From a candidate division CSSED10-310 bacterium (GTDB taxonomy: Bacteria; CSSED10-310; JAFGDC01), in contig JAFGDC010000183.1 of the NCBI GenBank assembly GCA_016932295.1, positions 1-11,877 of the forward strand: DNA of 11,877 nt, read 5' to 3'. The notes beneath the pieces are model-generated. The model did no database searches, was not told the origin of the DNA, and worked only from the letters and a program-made list of their open reading frames with translations. The position numbers were made by a program, and so were the translations under genes. This document shows positions 1 through 6,620 of this stretch, piece after piece (positions within the stretch are counted from its first letter, which is position 1; every line of letters starts with the position of its first letter).

Positions 1-117
1 CAAGAGGGAACGGCCGGGACTGTAGTAGCCGATGCCGTCCGGATTGGTGAGGAACATCGGCGGCAGCCACAGCACCGCCAGGCCGGTGAGGATCACGACC
101 GCGAGGCGGTGTTTCAT
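1..117 (-). CDS. N-terminal fragment of a polytopic membrane protein (partial)
   Basis: The window edge cuts this gene after 39 codons read leftward from an ATG at 117-115. The visible peptide starts MKHRLAVVILTGLAVLW, a short basic head followed by a hydrophobic stretch (about residues 5-22) that would be the first membrane helix. After it comes an extracytoplasmic-looking segment with NPDGIGYYSPGRSLL. That layout (first helix, then a polar Asp-containing loop leading to a R-S-L-L stretch) recalls large membrane glycosyltransferases and uncharacterised polytopic proteins, but 39 residues cannot settle it. The Shine-Dalgarno is poor (GACAGG just before the ATG). The gene lies 73 bases downstream of the HAD phosphatase stop on the same strand, so it could be the third gene of that run. 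Being coding is likely; the family is only a guess. Confidence 0.6.
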   Translation of the reverse strand, partial: MKHRLAVVILTGLAVLWLPPMFLTNPDGIGYYSPGRSLL

Positions 118-190
118 ACCTGTCGCCGGGTCACCTTGGGATCGAAAGCAGCGCAGAGGAGCGTCGTTCAATCTGCTACATTACCCTTTC

Positions 191-979
191 TCAGGTTCCG
201 AGCAGCACTTCCACCAACCGCCGGAAGCCATGTCCGCCCCTGCCTTGCGCCAGGTAGGCGGGTCGGTGCCTGAGCAGAGCTTCGAAATCCTTGATGTTTT
301 CCACTCCGACGCTGTTGGTGAAGAACGCGAACATCGGTTCATCGTTGGGTGAATCGCCGGCGAACAGGAATCGGTCACGAGCGCTGTTCAGGTCTATGCC
401 ATGAATCTCCTGGAAGAAGAGTTTGCACATGGTGAGCTTGTCATACCTCCCGAACCAGCCGTTGACATGAATCGAGCTGATTTTGGCCACGGCGCCGTGT
501 GCCGTGAAGATATCCACGATCCTCTGCACTTCGGACATGGGCAGCCGGGGCACATCTTCACAGAAATCGATCGCCAGGTCGAACTCGCGGTACTGCTGGT
601 CAGAGGCGATCCCGGCACCGGGCACGGCAGCGAGTATTTCCTCGGCGATACGGTCCAACTTGCGACGATTGGCGATTCTCGTCTCCCGGTCCATGATGTA
701 GCGTTTGCTGAGTTTACCCTCCCGCATGGTGAAATAGAAGCCGCCGTTTTCACCCACAACGCCGTCGACGGGCCACATCCTGGCGATATGATCGCACCAG
801 CCGGCCGGCCGGCCGGTGATGGGTATCACCAGCAAACCGGCATCCCGCGCCATGGCCAGTGCCTCGTAGGCCTTCGGCAGCAGCTTCCCTTGGTTGGTGA
901 TGGTGTCGTCGATGTCTGTCAGAATCCCTTTGATCGCCTTGCGGTCAGCCAGCGGCATGTGTTCGATTGGTTGCCACAT
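191..979 (-). CDS. HAD superfamily hydrolase, subclass IIB (sugar-phosphate phosphatase-like)
   Basis: This 262-residue protein is probably a Mg-dependent cytoplasmic phosphatase. All HAD motifs are visible. Motif I is DIDDT at residues 22-26, with D22 the expected nucleophile and D24 the acid/base. Motif II is ITGRP at 54-58. The motif III lysine is probably K181 in YDKLT. Motif IV is GDSPNDEPMF at 208-217. The 100-plus residues between motifs II and III (including ENGG at 77-80) are where subclass IIB places its alpha/beta cap, and the full length is normal for that group. Known IIB members include mannosyl-3-phosphoglycerate, sucrose-phosphate and trehalose-phosphate phosphatases and Cof-type enzymes; the substrate here cannot be read. 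The ATG at 979 lies 9 bases after the stop of the propeller gene, with AGGTAGG ahead of it, suggesting translational coupling. Met-8 is an alternative start. A CCGG tandem at 801-816 encodes the motif II region. Confidence 0.88.
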   Translation of the reverse strand: MWQPIEHMPLADRKAIKGILTDIDDTITNQGKLLPKAYEALAMARDAGLLVIPITGRPAGWCDHIARMWPVDGVVGENGGFYFTMREGKLSKRYIMDRETRIANRRKLDRIAEEILAAVPGAGIASDQQYREFDLAIDFCEDVPRLPMSEVQRIVDIFTAHGAVAKISSIHVNGWFGRYDKLTMCKLFFQEIHGIDLNSARDRFLFAGDSPNDEPMFAFFTNSVGVENIKDFEALLRHRPAYLAQGRGGHGFRRLVEVLLGT

Positions 980-988
980 GATGCCAGC

Positions 989-2098
989 CTACCTGGGGAG
1001 CAGGTGCGAGAGAATGCCGGCGATGCCGCGGGGCAGACGCCTGCTGAACAGGAGTCCGGCTCGGTTGGTGGCTGCCAGCAATGTCGGGGCGTCGCCGTCA
1101 CGCAGTGCCAGCGAGTGAATGATGATGGGCTGGTCAAGTGGTATGCCGGTGCTCCATTGCCGCCATGAGTCGCCGTAACCCGTGCCGGCATAGACACCGT
1201 CGTACACGGTGCCCATGTAGATGGTGCCTGGGTGGGCTGGATCGGCCAACAGGCTGCGGGGATGAAACTCAGCCGGCAGCTCCTCTCCCAGCAGTCTCCA
1301 GGTCTCGCCCCCGTCCCGGCTGCGGTAAATGTGCGTCCGTATGCCGGGTGTGCGTTCGAGGGCGTAAAAGGTGTTCTCCATGGTGGGATCGGCGATTATC
1401 AGCAGCACGAACGGTTCCACCGTGGACATGCCGCCGGAGGATGGTTGCCAGGAGTCGCCGCCATCGGTGCTGCGGAAGAGTCCTTTCAGGGTGCCGGCGA
1501 GCAGGTTGTCGGCATCGTCGGGCGAGATGCACAATGTTTGCACGCGTAAATCGGTCAGTCCCTGGTTAAGGAGCCGCCACGATGCGCCCATGTCATCGCT
1601 GCCGGCCACGCCGTCCCTGGCCATGGCCACATAGAGCCTGGTGCCGCCGGGGTGCAGCCAGGCGACCCGGATATCCGAACTGGGCAGCCCGGTGCAGAGA
1701 TCGCGCCACTCGGCGCCGCCATTGGTGGACAGAAAGATGCCGCCGGTGACGGTATGAGAGGCGAAAGATGTGACCAGGATGGACTGGCGGCCGCCATCCG
1801 GAGGAGGCAGCAGTATCCCGGTTGCTTCCGCGCAGTCAGGGATGACGCCGGCCGACGTCCACTCCCTGCCGCTCGCGCTCACCCACAGAGCGGTGGCGTC
1901 ATCCTCCGAATTCCTGACCGCGGCATAGATGGTTCCGGTATCGGGCGCTACGACCATGGCGGTGATTTCTCCGGGGGGTGCCGGCAACTGATCCCAACTG
2001 TTGCCCGGCAAGACCTGCGGCGCCAACCTGATGACCAGCAATCCCACTGCGCTTAACAGGAGCAGCGTCACGGCAAGTACTTTTACTGCAGATTTCAT
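989..2098 (-). CDS. Membrane-anchored Asp-box (BNR/Ycf48-like) beta-propeller protein
   Basis: The 369-residue product opens with a basic head and a hydrophobic segment (about residues 5-23) with no clear cleavage site, so it is probably an inner-membrane-anchored periplasmic protein. The rest repeats the Asp-box pattern S-x-D/N-x-G-x-x-W: S124-W131, S167-W174, S210-W217 and S260-W267 are good copies, with degenerate ones near 74-80 and 305-312. This is the fold of sialidase/BNR, Ycf48 and sortilin-type propellers. Sialidase catalytic residues are not evident, so a binding or assembly role is more likely than hydrolysis. The start at 2098 is chosen because GGGAGG (2110-2105) sits 6 bases upstream and the hydrophobic segment follows at once. 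An in-frame ATG at 2155 would put a polar tail in front of the anchor. The gene is first in a run with the HAD phosphatase. The short cationic C-terminus (RRLPRGIAGILSHLLPR) is unexplained. Confidence 0.85.
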   Translation of the reverse strand: MKSAVKVLAVTLLLLSAVGLLVIRLAPQVLPGNSWDQLPAPPGEITAMVVAPDTGTIYAAVRNSEDDATALWVSASGREWTSAGVIPDCAEATGILLPPPDGGRQSILVTSFASHTVTGGIFLSTNGGAEWRDLCTGLPSSDIRVAWLHPGGTRLYVAMARDGVAGSDDMGASWRLLNQGLTDLRVQTLCISPDDADNLLAGTLKGLFRSTDGGDSWQPSSGGMSTVEPFVLLIIADPTMENTFYALERTPGIRTHIYRSRDGGETWRLLGEELPAEFHPRSLLADPAHPGTIYMGTVYDGVYAGTGYGDSWRQWSTGIPLDQPIIIHSLALRDGDAPTLLAATNRAGLLFSRRLPRGIAGILSHLLPR

Positions 2099-2188
2099 GT
2101 GGGTCCTCCCATGCTTACCGGGATTCGTACAGGCCGGCCGGATCGCCGTCACCACCGCGGCCAGGCTGGACTTCGTTATGATACCTGA

Positions 2189-2217
2189 AATATAACGCAG
2201 TCTTCATGGAATGAGAA
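2189..2217 (-). promoter_or_regulatory. Candidate sigma70-type promoter for the propeller-HAD run
   Basis: Read on the minus strand, TTCTCA (2217-2212) and TATATT (2194-2189) are separated by 17 bases, about 90 bases before the propeller start. Four of six and five of six positions match consensus. The left repeat of the MITE-like segment begins 3 bases upstream of this -35 box. Confidence 0.4.
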
Positions 2218-2312
2218 CCGTCAGGTTCCGTTGGTTTCGACATAAGGATTCCGGCTCGGATTCTGTCTGCCGGTGGTAGTGCCGGGATGAGTTTGAAAGA
2301 CACTGTGTCGCC

Positions 2313-2346
2313 CTGTGAATACAGATGCATTGCGTATGGCTCACAG
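2313..2346. repeat. Inverted repeat / stem-loop inside the MITE-like segment
   Basis: CTGTGA (2313-2318) pairs with TCACAG (2341-2346), and ATAC (2319-2322) pairs with GTAT (2334-2337) across a 3-base bulge. The 11-base loop contains the palindrome ATGCAT. The structure could form on either strand and is not explained by a gene. Confidence 0.35.
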
Positions 2347-2382
2347 TCTACTACAGAGACCAGGCGGGACTCTCGTTCCGAT

Positions 2383-2395
2383 GGGGTCGTACCCC
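2383..2395. repeat. Short GC hairpin inside the MITE-like segment
   Basis: GGGGT (2383-2387) and ACCCC (2391-2395) form a 5-bp stem around CGT. GAT before it and ATC after it could extend the stem across a small internal bulge. No T-run follows on either strand, so it is not called a terminator. Confidence 0.3.
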
Positions 2396-2824
2396 GAATC
2401 TTGTAATGATCGTCGTGATGCGTTGGCTTCCAATTTTCCACAGCAGCCACGGAGACAAGGATGCACTGCTGGCGTTACTCGAACATGACAAGACGCGGTG
2501 AGCAGACGGCAGGTGGTGACTGCATGCGGGAGTGAACTGACAGTCTTGGTGTGCCGGGGCTACGCGTCGGAGTGATCACATGCGTCCTGGGTGCGGCCTG
2601 ATTCATTTGCGCACCACCCCGCCGAGCCAGCGTCGCTGATCGCACCGCCGCTGAAGGAACGCAACGGCTTGCGTCGTCAGGCAACCTCTCCTCACCACTT
2701 GACCACCGCAGGCCTCTATTGAAACCAAAGTCAGGTTCCCCGCCGGATGAGCCGGCCGCGTCCGGTCATTCCCGGTGTATCGTGCATGCGGGCATCGAGC
2801 CCCGCCGCCGGTCCCGCTCTTCGC

Positions 2825-2853
2825 TTTACACCCCATTCACCCGTTCGTATAAT
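2825..2853 (+). promoter_or_regulatory. Sigma70-type promoter of the PEPCK gene
   Basis: TTTACA (2825-2830) and TATAAT (2848-2853) are separated by exactly 17 bases. The -35 box matches consensus at five of six positions and the -10 box at six of six, making this the best promoter in the window. Transcription would start near 2860, giving a leader of about 97 bases before the PEPCK ATG. Confidence 0.65.
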
Positions 2854-2909
2854 TCCTTTCCTTTGTCTACGTGGCCACTGGAAATACCGGTTCCCACGCA
2901 CGCCAGGGG

Positions 2910-2926
2910 GCGCGGCCGGGCCGCGC
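2910..2926 (+). promoter_or_regulatory. GC-rich hairpin in the PEPCK leader
   Basis: The 17-base perfect inverted repeat GCGCGGCC-G-GGCCGCGC would fold as a stem of 6-7 G-C pairs with a 3-5 base loop. It ends 20 bases upstream of the AGGAGG ribosome site (2947-2952) and has no U-run after it. It may stabilise the message or modulate initiation; no riboswitch class is recognised. Confidence 0.4.
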
Positions 2927-2956
2927 AATCGTGGACCGCCTACAACAGGAGGAAAC

Positions 2957-4843
2957 ATGGATGCCCGCGAAGTGCTGAGGAACAATCTATCAACGGAGGA
3001 ACTGGCCAAACTGACGGCGGTGGATAATCCGGACTTGCATGAATTCGTCGCCACTTACATCATGCTGTGCGAGCCGGAACGGGTCTTCGTATGCACCGAT
3101 AGCGACGTCGATCTGCAGCGGATCAGGAAATTCGCCCTGGACACCGGTGAGGAACGAACACTGGCGGTTCCCAATCATACCATCCATTTCGACGGTTATA
3201 ACGACCAGGCCCGTGACAAGGGGCACACGAAGTTCCTCGTGCCACGAGGCGTGGATCTGGGGGCAGGTCTCAACACCATGGACAAGGAAGATGGTCTCGC
3301 GGAAATACATGGTATTATGCGAGGTATCATGCATGGCCATACCATGTACGTACGTTTCTTCTGCCTTGGTCCGACCCGCTCTCCCTTTTCCATACCGACT
3401 GTGCAGCTTACTGATTCGGCGTACGTTGCGCATAGCCTGGATCTGCTCTACCGGCAGGGCTATGAAGAATTCAAACGGCTGGGCAGGACGGCGCGGTGGT
3501 TCAAAATCGTGCACAGCCAGGGGGAACTGTCCGGCGGAGTAAGCAAGAACACCCACCTGCGCCGCGTCTACATCGACACCTTTGACAGTACTGTCTACTC
3601 CACCAACACTCAATACGGCGGTAACACCCTGGGCCTGAAGAAGCTCGCCATGCGCCTCGCCATCCATCGGGCGGACCAGGAAGGCTGGCTTTGCGAACAC
3701 ATGTTCCTCATGGGTGTCAACGGACCGGGCGATCGCGTCACCTATTTCACCGGCGCATTTCCTTCCATGTGCGGCAAGACATCCACTTCCATGATTACCG
3801 GCGAGCGCATCGTCGGCGACGATATCGTCTACATGCGTCGCATGGACGATGGTATCCGTGCCGTCAATGTCGAACGCGGCATGTTCGGTATCATCATGGG
3901 CATCAATTCCGTGGATGATCCGCTCATCTGGAAAGCCCTCCATGAGCCCAACGAGATCATCTTCTCCAATATCCTGGTAACCGAGGACAACCGGGTATAC
4001 TGGCTGGGGAAGGACGGCGAGATGCCGGAAACCGGCATCAACCACTCGGGCACGTGGCACCAGGGGAAGATGGACGCCAAGGGCAATGAAATTCCTCCTT
4101 CCCACAAGAACGCCCGGTTCACCATAAGGTTGAGCGACCTGGACAATGTCGACGAGAGGCTGCATGATCCCGCGGGGTGCCCGATCGGCGGTGTTATTTA
4201 CGGCGGCCGCGACTCCGAGGCGTGGGTGCCGGTCATCCAGGCCTTCGACTGGAACCATGGCATCGCCACCATCGCCGCCGCCCTGGAATCGGAAACCACT
4301 GCCGCTACCCTGGGCCAGGAGGGTTTGCGGACATTCAATCCCATGTCCAACCTGGACTTTGTCTCCATCCCCCTCGGCACCTATATCAAGAACAACCTGG
4401 AGTTCGGCGCTGACCTGGCTACCCCTCCCCTCGTGTTCGGCGTTAATTACTTCCTCCGCGACCGCCGCGGCAATTTCCTTAATGCCAAGACAGACAAGGC
4501 GATCTGGCTCAAGTGGATGGAACTGCGCTGTCATGGTGAAGTCGATGCCATCACTACTCCGATGGGATTCATTCCCATATACGCGGATCTGACTCGGCTG
4601 TTCAAGACTATCCAGGACAAGCACTATTCTCGAGAGGATTACATCTCTCAGTTTTCCATCAGGGTGCCGGAAAACCTTGCCAAGCTGGACCGCATCACCG
4701 CCAGCTACCGGACAAAGGCGCCGGATTCACCGGCCCGGCTGTTCGCGGAGCTGGATGCTCAGCGGCTCAGGCTCGAAGCGGCCCGGGAAGAATTCGGAGA
4801 TTATATCGAGCCGGATGCGCTGAGGCAGCGGCCTATCGGTTGA
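2957..4843 (+). CDS. pckG: Phosphoenolpyruvate carboxykinase, GTP-type family (Thermococcales-like)
   Basis: This 628-residue cytoplasmic enzyme should interconvert oxaloacetate plus NTP with PEP, CO2 and NDP, linking the TCA cycle to gluconeogenesis. AGGAGG lies 4 bases before the chosen ATG; the frame stays open for another 70 codons upstream, but that stretch contains the promoter and is not protein-like. Family motifs are clear: R86 (substrate arginine), YGGN at 220-223 with K228/K229, metal-ligand candidate H248 in EHM, the kinase P-loop with catalytic cysteine FPSMCGKTS (268-276, C272), metal-ligand D289 in VGDDI, R387 in NARF and R418 in YGGR. The guanine pocket is unusual. Canonical enzymes have W-F then F-x-W-P-G-F-G-E-N; here Y498-F499 and F507 are followed by LNAKTDK and the PGFGEN loop is absent. 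From memory this matches the Thermococcus/Pyrococcus branch, whose studied member uses GTP. Assignment to the family is firm; nucleotide preference is not. Confidence 0.95.
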   Translation: MDAREVLRNNLSTEELAKLTAVDNPDLHEFVATYIMLCEPERVFVCTDSDVDLQRIRKFALDTGEERTLAVPNHTIHFDGYNDQARDKGHTKFLVPRGVDLGAGLNTMDKEDGLAEIHGIMRGIMHGHTMYVRFFCLGPTRSPFSIPTVQLTDSAYVAHSLDLLYRQGYEEFKRLGRTARWFKIVHSQGELSGGVSKNTHLRRVYIDTFDSTVYSTNTQYGGNTLGLKKLAMRLAIHRADQEGWLCEHMFLMGVNGPGDRVTYFTGAFPSMCGKTSTSMITGERIVGDDIVYMRRMDDGIRAVNVERGMFGIIMGINSVDDPLIWKALHEPNEIIFSNILVTEDNRVYWLGKDGEMPETGINHSGTWHQGKMDAKGNEIPPSHKNARFTIRLSDLDNVDERLHDPAGCPIGGVIYGGRDSEAWVPVIQAFDWNHGIATIAAALESETTAATLGQEGLRTFNPMSNLDFVSIPLGTYIKNNLEFGADLATPPLVFGVNYFLRDRRGNFLNAKTDKAIWLKWMELRCHGEVDAITTPMGFIPIYADLTRLFKTIQDKHYSREDYISQFSIRVPENLAKLDRITASYRTKAPDSPARLFAELDAQRLRLEAAREEFGDYIEPDALRQRPIG

Positions 4844-4870
4844 TAACAGGCTTCGTTGGGAAATACGGGG

Positions 4871-4911
4871 CACCGATCGGTGATTGCTGTACGATGGTCC
4901 CGCACCGGGAT
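4871..4911. terminator. Palindromes between convergent PEPCK and amidohydrolase genes
   Basis: The 68-base gap between the two stop codons contains the perfect 12-base palindrome CACCGATCGGTG (4871-4882). It also holds a small hairpin, TCCCG-CAC-CGGGA (4898-4910), followed by TTT on the plus strand. The T-run is too short for a textbook intrinsic terminator, so function as a weak bidirectional terminator is inferred mainly from position. Confidence 0.3.
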
Positions 4912-6372
4912 TTACCGATGCGCGCCGGTACCGCGGATTTCCGGCGCCCGGCGGATATGAGCCGCCATGCGCTCCGACAGTTCCTGCACCTGGTCCAGGA
5001 TCTCGTCCCGGTTCAGTTTCACGTACTGGTAGTCATCCACCAGTAACTCTCCATTTGCCATGACATAGCGGGTTTCCGCTCCCGTGGATGCCCAGACAAG
5101 ATTTTCCACGCAGTTGTCCAGCCTTGTGGGTGTGAGGTTCGGCGTGGCGGTGTCGATCAGGACGAGGTCGGCATCCCGGCCGGGAGAGAGGCAGCCGGCG
5201 TTCAGACCGAGCATGCCGGCGGGAACCACGGTGATCATTTCCAGTACTTGTTGCGCCGGCAGCACCGAGGCATCTTGATGCAGGGCTTTCTGATACTGGG
5301 AAGCGAGGCGGGCCGCCGCAAGGATGTTCTGGTTGTCCGCGCTGCCAGAGCCATCCGTGGAGATGGCCACCGGGATCCCCATTTCCAGCATACGCAGCAC
5401 TGGCGGCATGCCGGAGCCGAGGATGGTGTTGGCCAGGGGATTGTGCACCACCTTGGCGCCATGATCGCGAAGCAGTTCCAGGTCCCGGTCGGTGCAGTTC
5501 ACTTGGTGCGCGAGGATGGCCCGGTCATCGATGAATCCGATTTCCACTCCGTATTCCACCGGCGTCATGCCGTAGGTATCGCGGAACCACTTGGTGGTGT
5601 TGGGTTCTTCTGAACTGTGAATGTGGACGAACGTATCGTGCTCGACAGCCCAGCGTTTCAAGGCGCGCAACATGTCTGGACCGTTGGAGAAGAACTGGTC
5701 CGGACCAGGCACCAATCTGCAGCGCGGGACATCCTTGAAGCGTGCGTAGTAACCATCCAGGCGCGCCACCGCCTGTTCCGGCCGGTCCAGTATCGCCTCG
5801 TAGTAGTGCCGGTCCTGACTGCCCACGGCGATTGTCATGTTGGTGCCGGCCAGCCGGTTGCTCTCGACGATTTCCGCCACCGTGTATTTGTTGTGATTGC
5901 AGTGGTGGACCATGCTGGATGTGATGCCGAACATGGTGTCGTCGAGCCGCGCCTTGAGATAGGCAACCAGTTGCGGCGGCTTGCCGAAGGCCTTGGTGAG
6001 TGTCTCCCGCTCACTGCTCATGAACGACGTGAACGCATTGACGGCATGATCCAGCCAACTGGTCAGCGGTTCGTCCTTGGCGATCCCGATGATGGGTGAC
6101 TCATGGTCGTGTCCATGGGCTTTGATAAAACCCGGCAGCAGGATTCCCTCCAGCAGCGGGACATCAGTCATCCCCGGTTTTCGGCCAAGGACGACCAGGG
6201 CTTCACCGAATCGCGCTGACAGTCGTTCACCGACGGCGGCATCGTACGCCCCCACCTCGGCGATGGAACCGCGCAGCGTCAGTACATATCCATCCTCAAT
6301 CCGGGCCGCGCGATTGCGCTCGTCAAGCGGCACCAGGTACCGAGCCCTCACCAGATACGGCATGTCGGACAT
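4912..6372 (-). CDS. Amidohydrolase-superfamily deaminase/chlorohydrolase-like enzyme
   Basis: The 486-residue product is a metal-dependent TIM-barrel hydrolase of the ATZ/TRZ - MTA/SAH deaminase - guanine deaminase branch, presumably cytoplasmic. Numbered from the chosen Met, visible motifs are H86-G-H88 on strand 1 (in the stretch PGFIKAHGHDHE), H252-x-x-E255 in HIHSSEE, H289 in ILAHQV, the HNPLAN stretch that starts at H310 and leads to GSG, and D340 in STDGSG. These are the mononuclear-metal ligands and the Glu/His/Asp catalytic set of nucleobase and nucleoside deaminases. A small beta domain is built from both ends, including the C-terminal PGRDADLVLID motif. Length is close to family norm. 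The start is set by AAGGAGG (6385-6379): it abuts the first ATG (6378) but lies 6 bases from the third codon's ATG (6372). The substrate is unknown; likely a heterocyclic or purine-type amine. No neighbour belongs to an obvious purine pathway. Confidence 0.87.
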   Translation of the reverse strand: MSDMPYLVRARYLVPLDERNRAARIEDGYVLTLRGSIAEVGAYDAAVGERLSARFGEALVVLGRKPGMTDVPLLEGILLPGFIKAHGHDHESPIIGIAKDEPLTSWLDHAVNAFTSFMSSERETLTKAFGKPPQLVAYLKARLDDTMFGITSSMVHHCNHNKYTVAEIVESNRLAGTNMTIAVGSQDRHYYEAILDRPEQAVARLDGYYARFKDVPRCRLVPGPDQFFSNGPDMLRALKRWAVEHDTFVHIHSSEEPNTTKWFRDTYGMTPVEYGVEIGFIDDRAILAHQVNCTDRDLELLRDHGAKVVHNPLANTILGSGMPPVLRMLEMGIPVAISTDGSGSADNQNILAAARLASQYQKALHQDASVLPAQQVLEMITVVPAGMLGLNAGCLSPGRDADLVLIDTATPNLTPTRLDNCVENLVWASTGAETRYVMANGELLVDDYQYVKLNRDEILDQVQELSERMAAHIRRAPEIRGTGAHR

Positions 6373-6378
6373 GTTCAT

Positions 6379-6385
6379 CCTCCTT
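6379..6385 (-). promoter_or_regulatory. Ribosome binding site deciding the amidohydrolase start
   Basis: AAGGAGG on the minus strand touches the ATG at 6378 with no spacer, which is not workable, and stands 6 bases from the in-frame ATG at 6372. The shorter protein is therefore preferred. Confidence 0.65.
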
Positions 6386-6501
6386 CGCGACGAATAACTC
6401 TACCAAAAGCGCCGGCGCGGAGCAAATTTGGAGAATTCCGGAGGCCACCTGGATCGATTGCGGGGCCATCCCTCCTCGCCTCATCGCCGCCTGTGTCCCA
6501 T

Positions 6502-6537
6502 GGGTGCATTCGCCGCCTCGCCTTTCGCCGAATGCCC
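6502..6537 (-). promoter_or_regulatory. Stem-loop in the presumed amidohydrolase leader
   Basis: GCATTCG (6506-6512) and CGAATGC (6529-6535) form a 7-bp stem, extended by G-C pairs on the far side of a single bulged base. The 16-base loop is C-rich on the plus strand. No known riboswitch fold is recognised; it may be a leader structure or a protein site. Confidence 0.3.
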
Positions 6538-6568
6538 GATCCGTATGAAAATTTACAAATGATCATCC

Positions 6569-6587
6569 ATGCAAAAAAAAATTGCAT
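6569..6587. promoter_or_regulatory. A-tract palindrome, candidate operator
   Basis: ATGCAA (6569-6574) and TTGCAT (6582-6587) form a perfect 6-bp inverted repeat around seven further A residues, ending 4 bases before the candidate -35 box. Half-site spacing near two helical turns with a bent A-tract centre suits a dimeric regulator. Confidence 0.35.
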
Positions 6588-6591
6588 TTTA

Positions 6592-6620
6592 TTGCTCGGC
6601 CGGGGATGAATCATTATAAT
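6592..6620 (+). promoter_or_regulatory. Candidate promoter of the small acidic gene
   Basis: A perfect TATAAT (6615-6620) lies 17 bases after TTGCTC (6592-6597), a weak -35 box matching consensus mainly in TTG. Transcription would begin near 6627, about 52 bases before the ATG at 6679. Confidence 0.45.

Larger units (their letters stand above)
2220..2739. mobile_element. Candidate MITE-like non-autonomous insertion with 10-bp target duplication
   Basis: The 10-base sequence GTCAGGTTCC occurs at 2220-2229 and again, in direct orientation, at 2730-2739. Immediately inside, TTGGTTTC at 2231-2238 is mirrored by GAAACCAA at 2721-2728. Both inverted repeats sit exactly one base in from the ends of the 500-base interior (2230-2729), and further partial matches follow. 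Terminal inverted repeats bounded by a direct repeat are the signature of a transposon insertion. The interior has no credible ORF, seems less GC-rich than the flanks in its left half, and contains stem-loops, so if real it is a non-autonomous element rather than an intact insertion sequence. A 10-bp duplication would suit a DDE-type transposase, but no family is assigned. Isolated 10-bp direct repeats arise by chance in a window this size; the matching offset of the inverted termini is what makes the case. Confidence 0.4.

Noticed and set aside
191..200. A third copy of TCAGGTTCCG, matching 2221-2230
   Set aside because: It overlaps the HAD phosphatase stop codon, has no adjacent inverted repeat, and a single 10-base match over 2 kb is expected by chance.
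801..816. Four tandem CCGG units
   Set aside because: They encode the conserved TGRPAG segment of HAD motif II, so coding constraint plus high GC explains them.
401..1168. A 255-codon plus-strand open frame
   Set aside because: It is antisense to the HAD phosphatase and propeller genes, both supported by conserved motifs.
2115..2450. A 111-codon minus-strand open frame
   Set aside because: It crosses the left boundary of the MITE-like segment and the promoter of the propeller gene, has no convincing ribosome site, and shows no recognisable protein features.
2690..2725. A lone CRISPR-repeat-like stretch ending in ATTGAAAC
   Set aside because: The ending resembles many CRISPR repeats, but no second copy, spacer spacing or cas gene is present; the same bases are explained as the right inverted terminus of the MITE-like segment.
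2747..2956. Seventy-codon N-terminal extension of PEPCK
   Set aside because: The stretch contains the near-consensus promoter and GC hairpin, is Pro/Arg-rich, and a strong AGGAGG precedes the ATG at 2957, giving a normal family length.
2990..4624. A 544-codon open frame on the minus strand opposite PEPCK
   Set aside because: It is the antisense shadow of a firmly identified PEPCK gene in GC-rich DNA, with no ribosome site and no family-like sequence.
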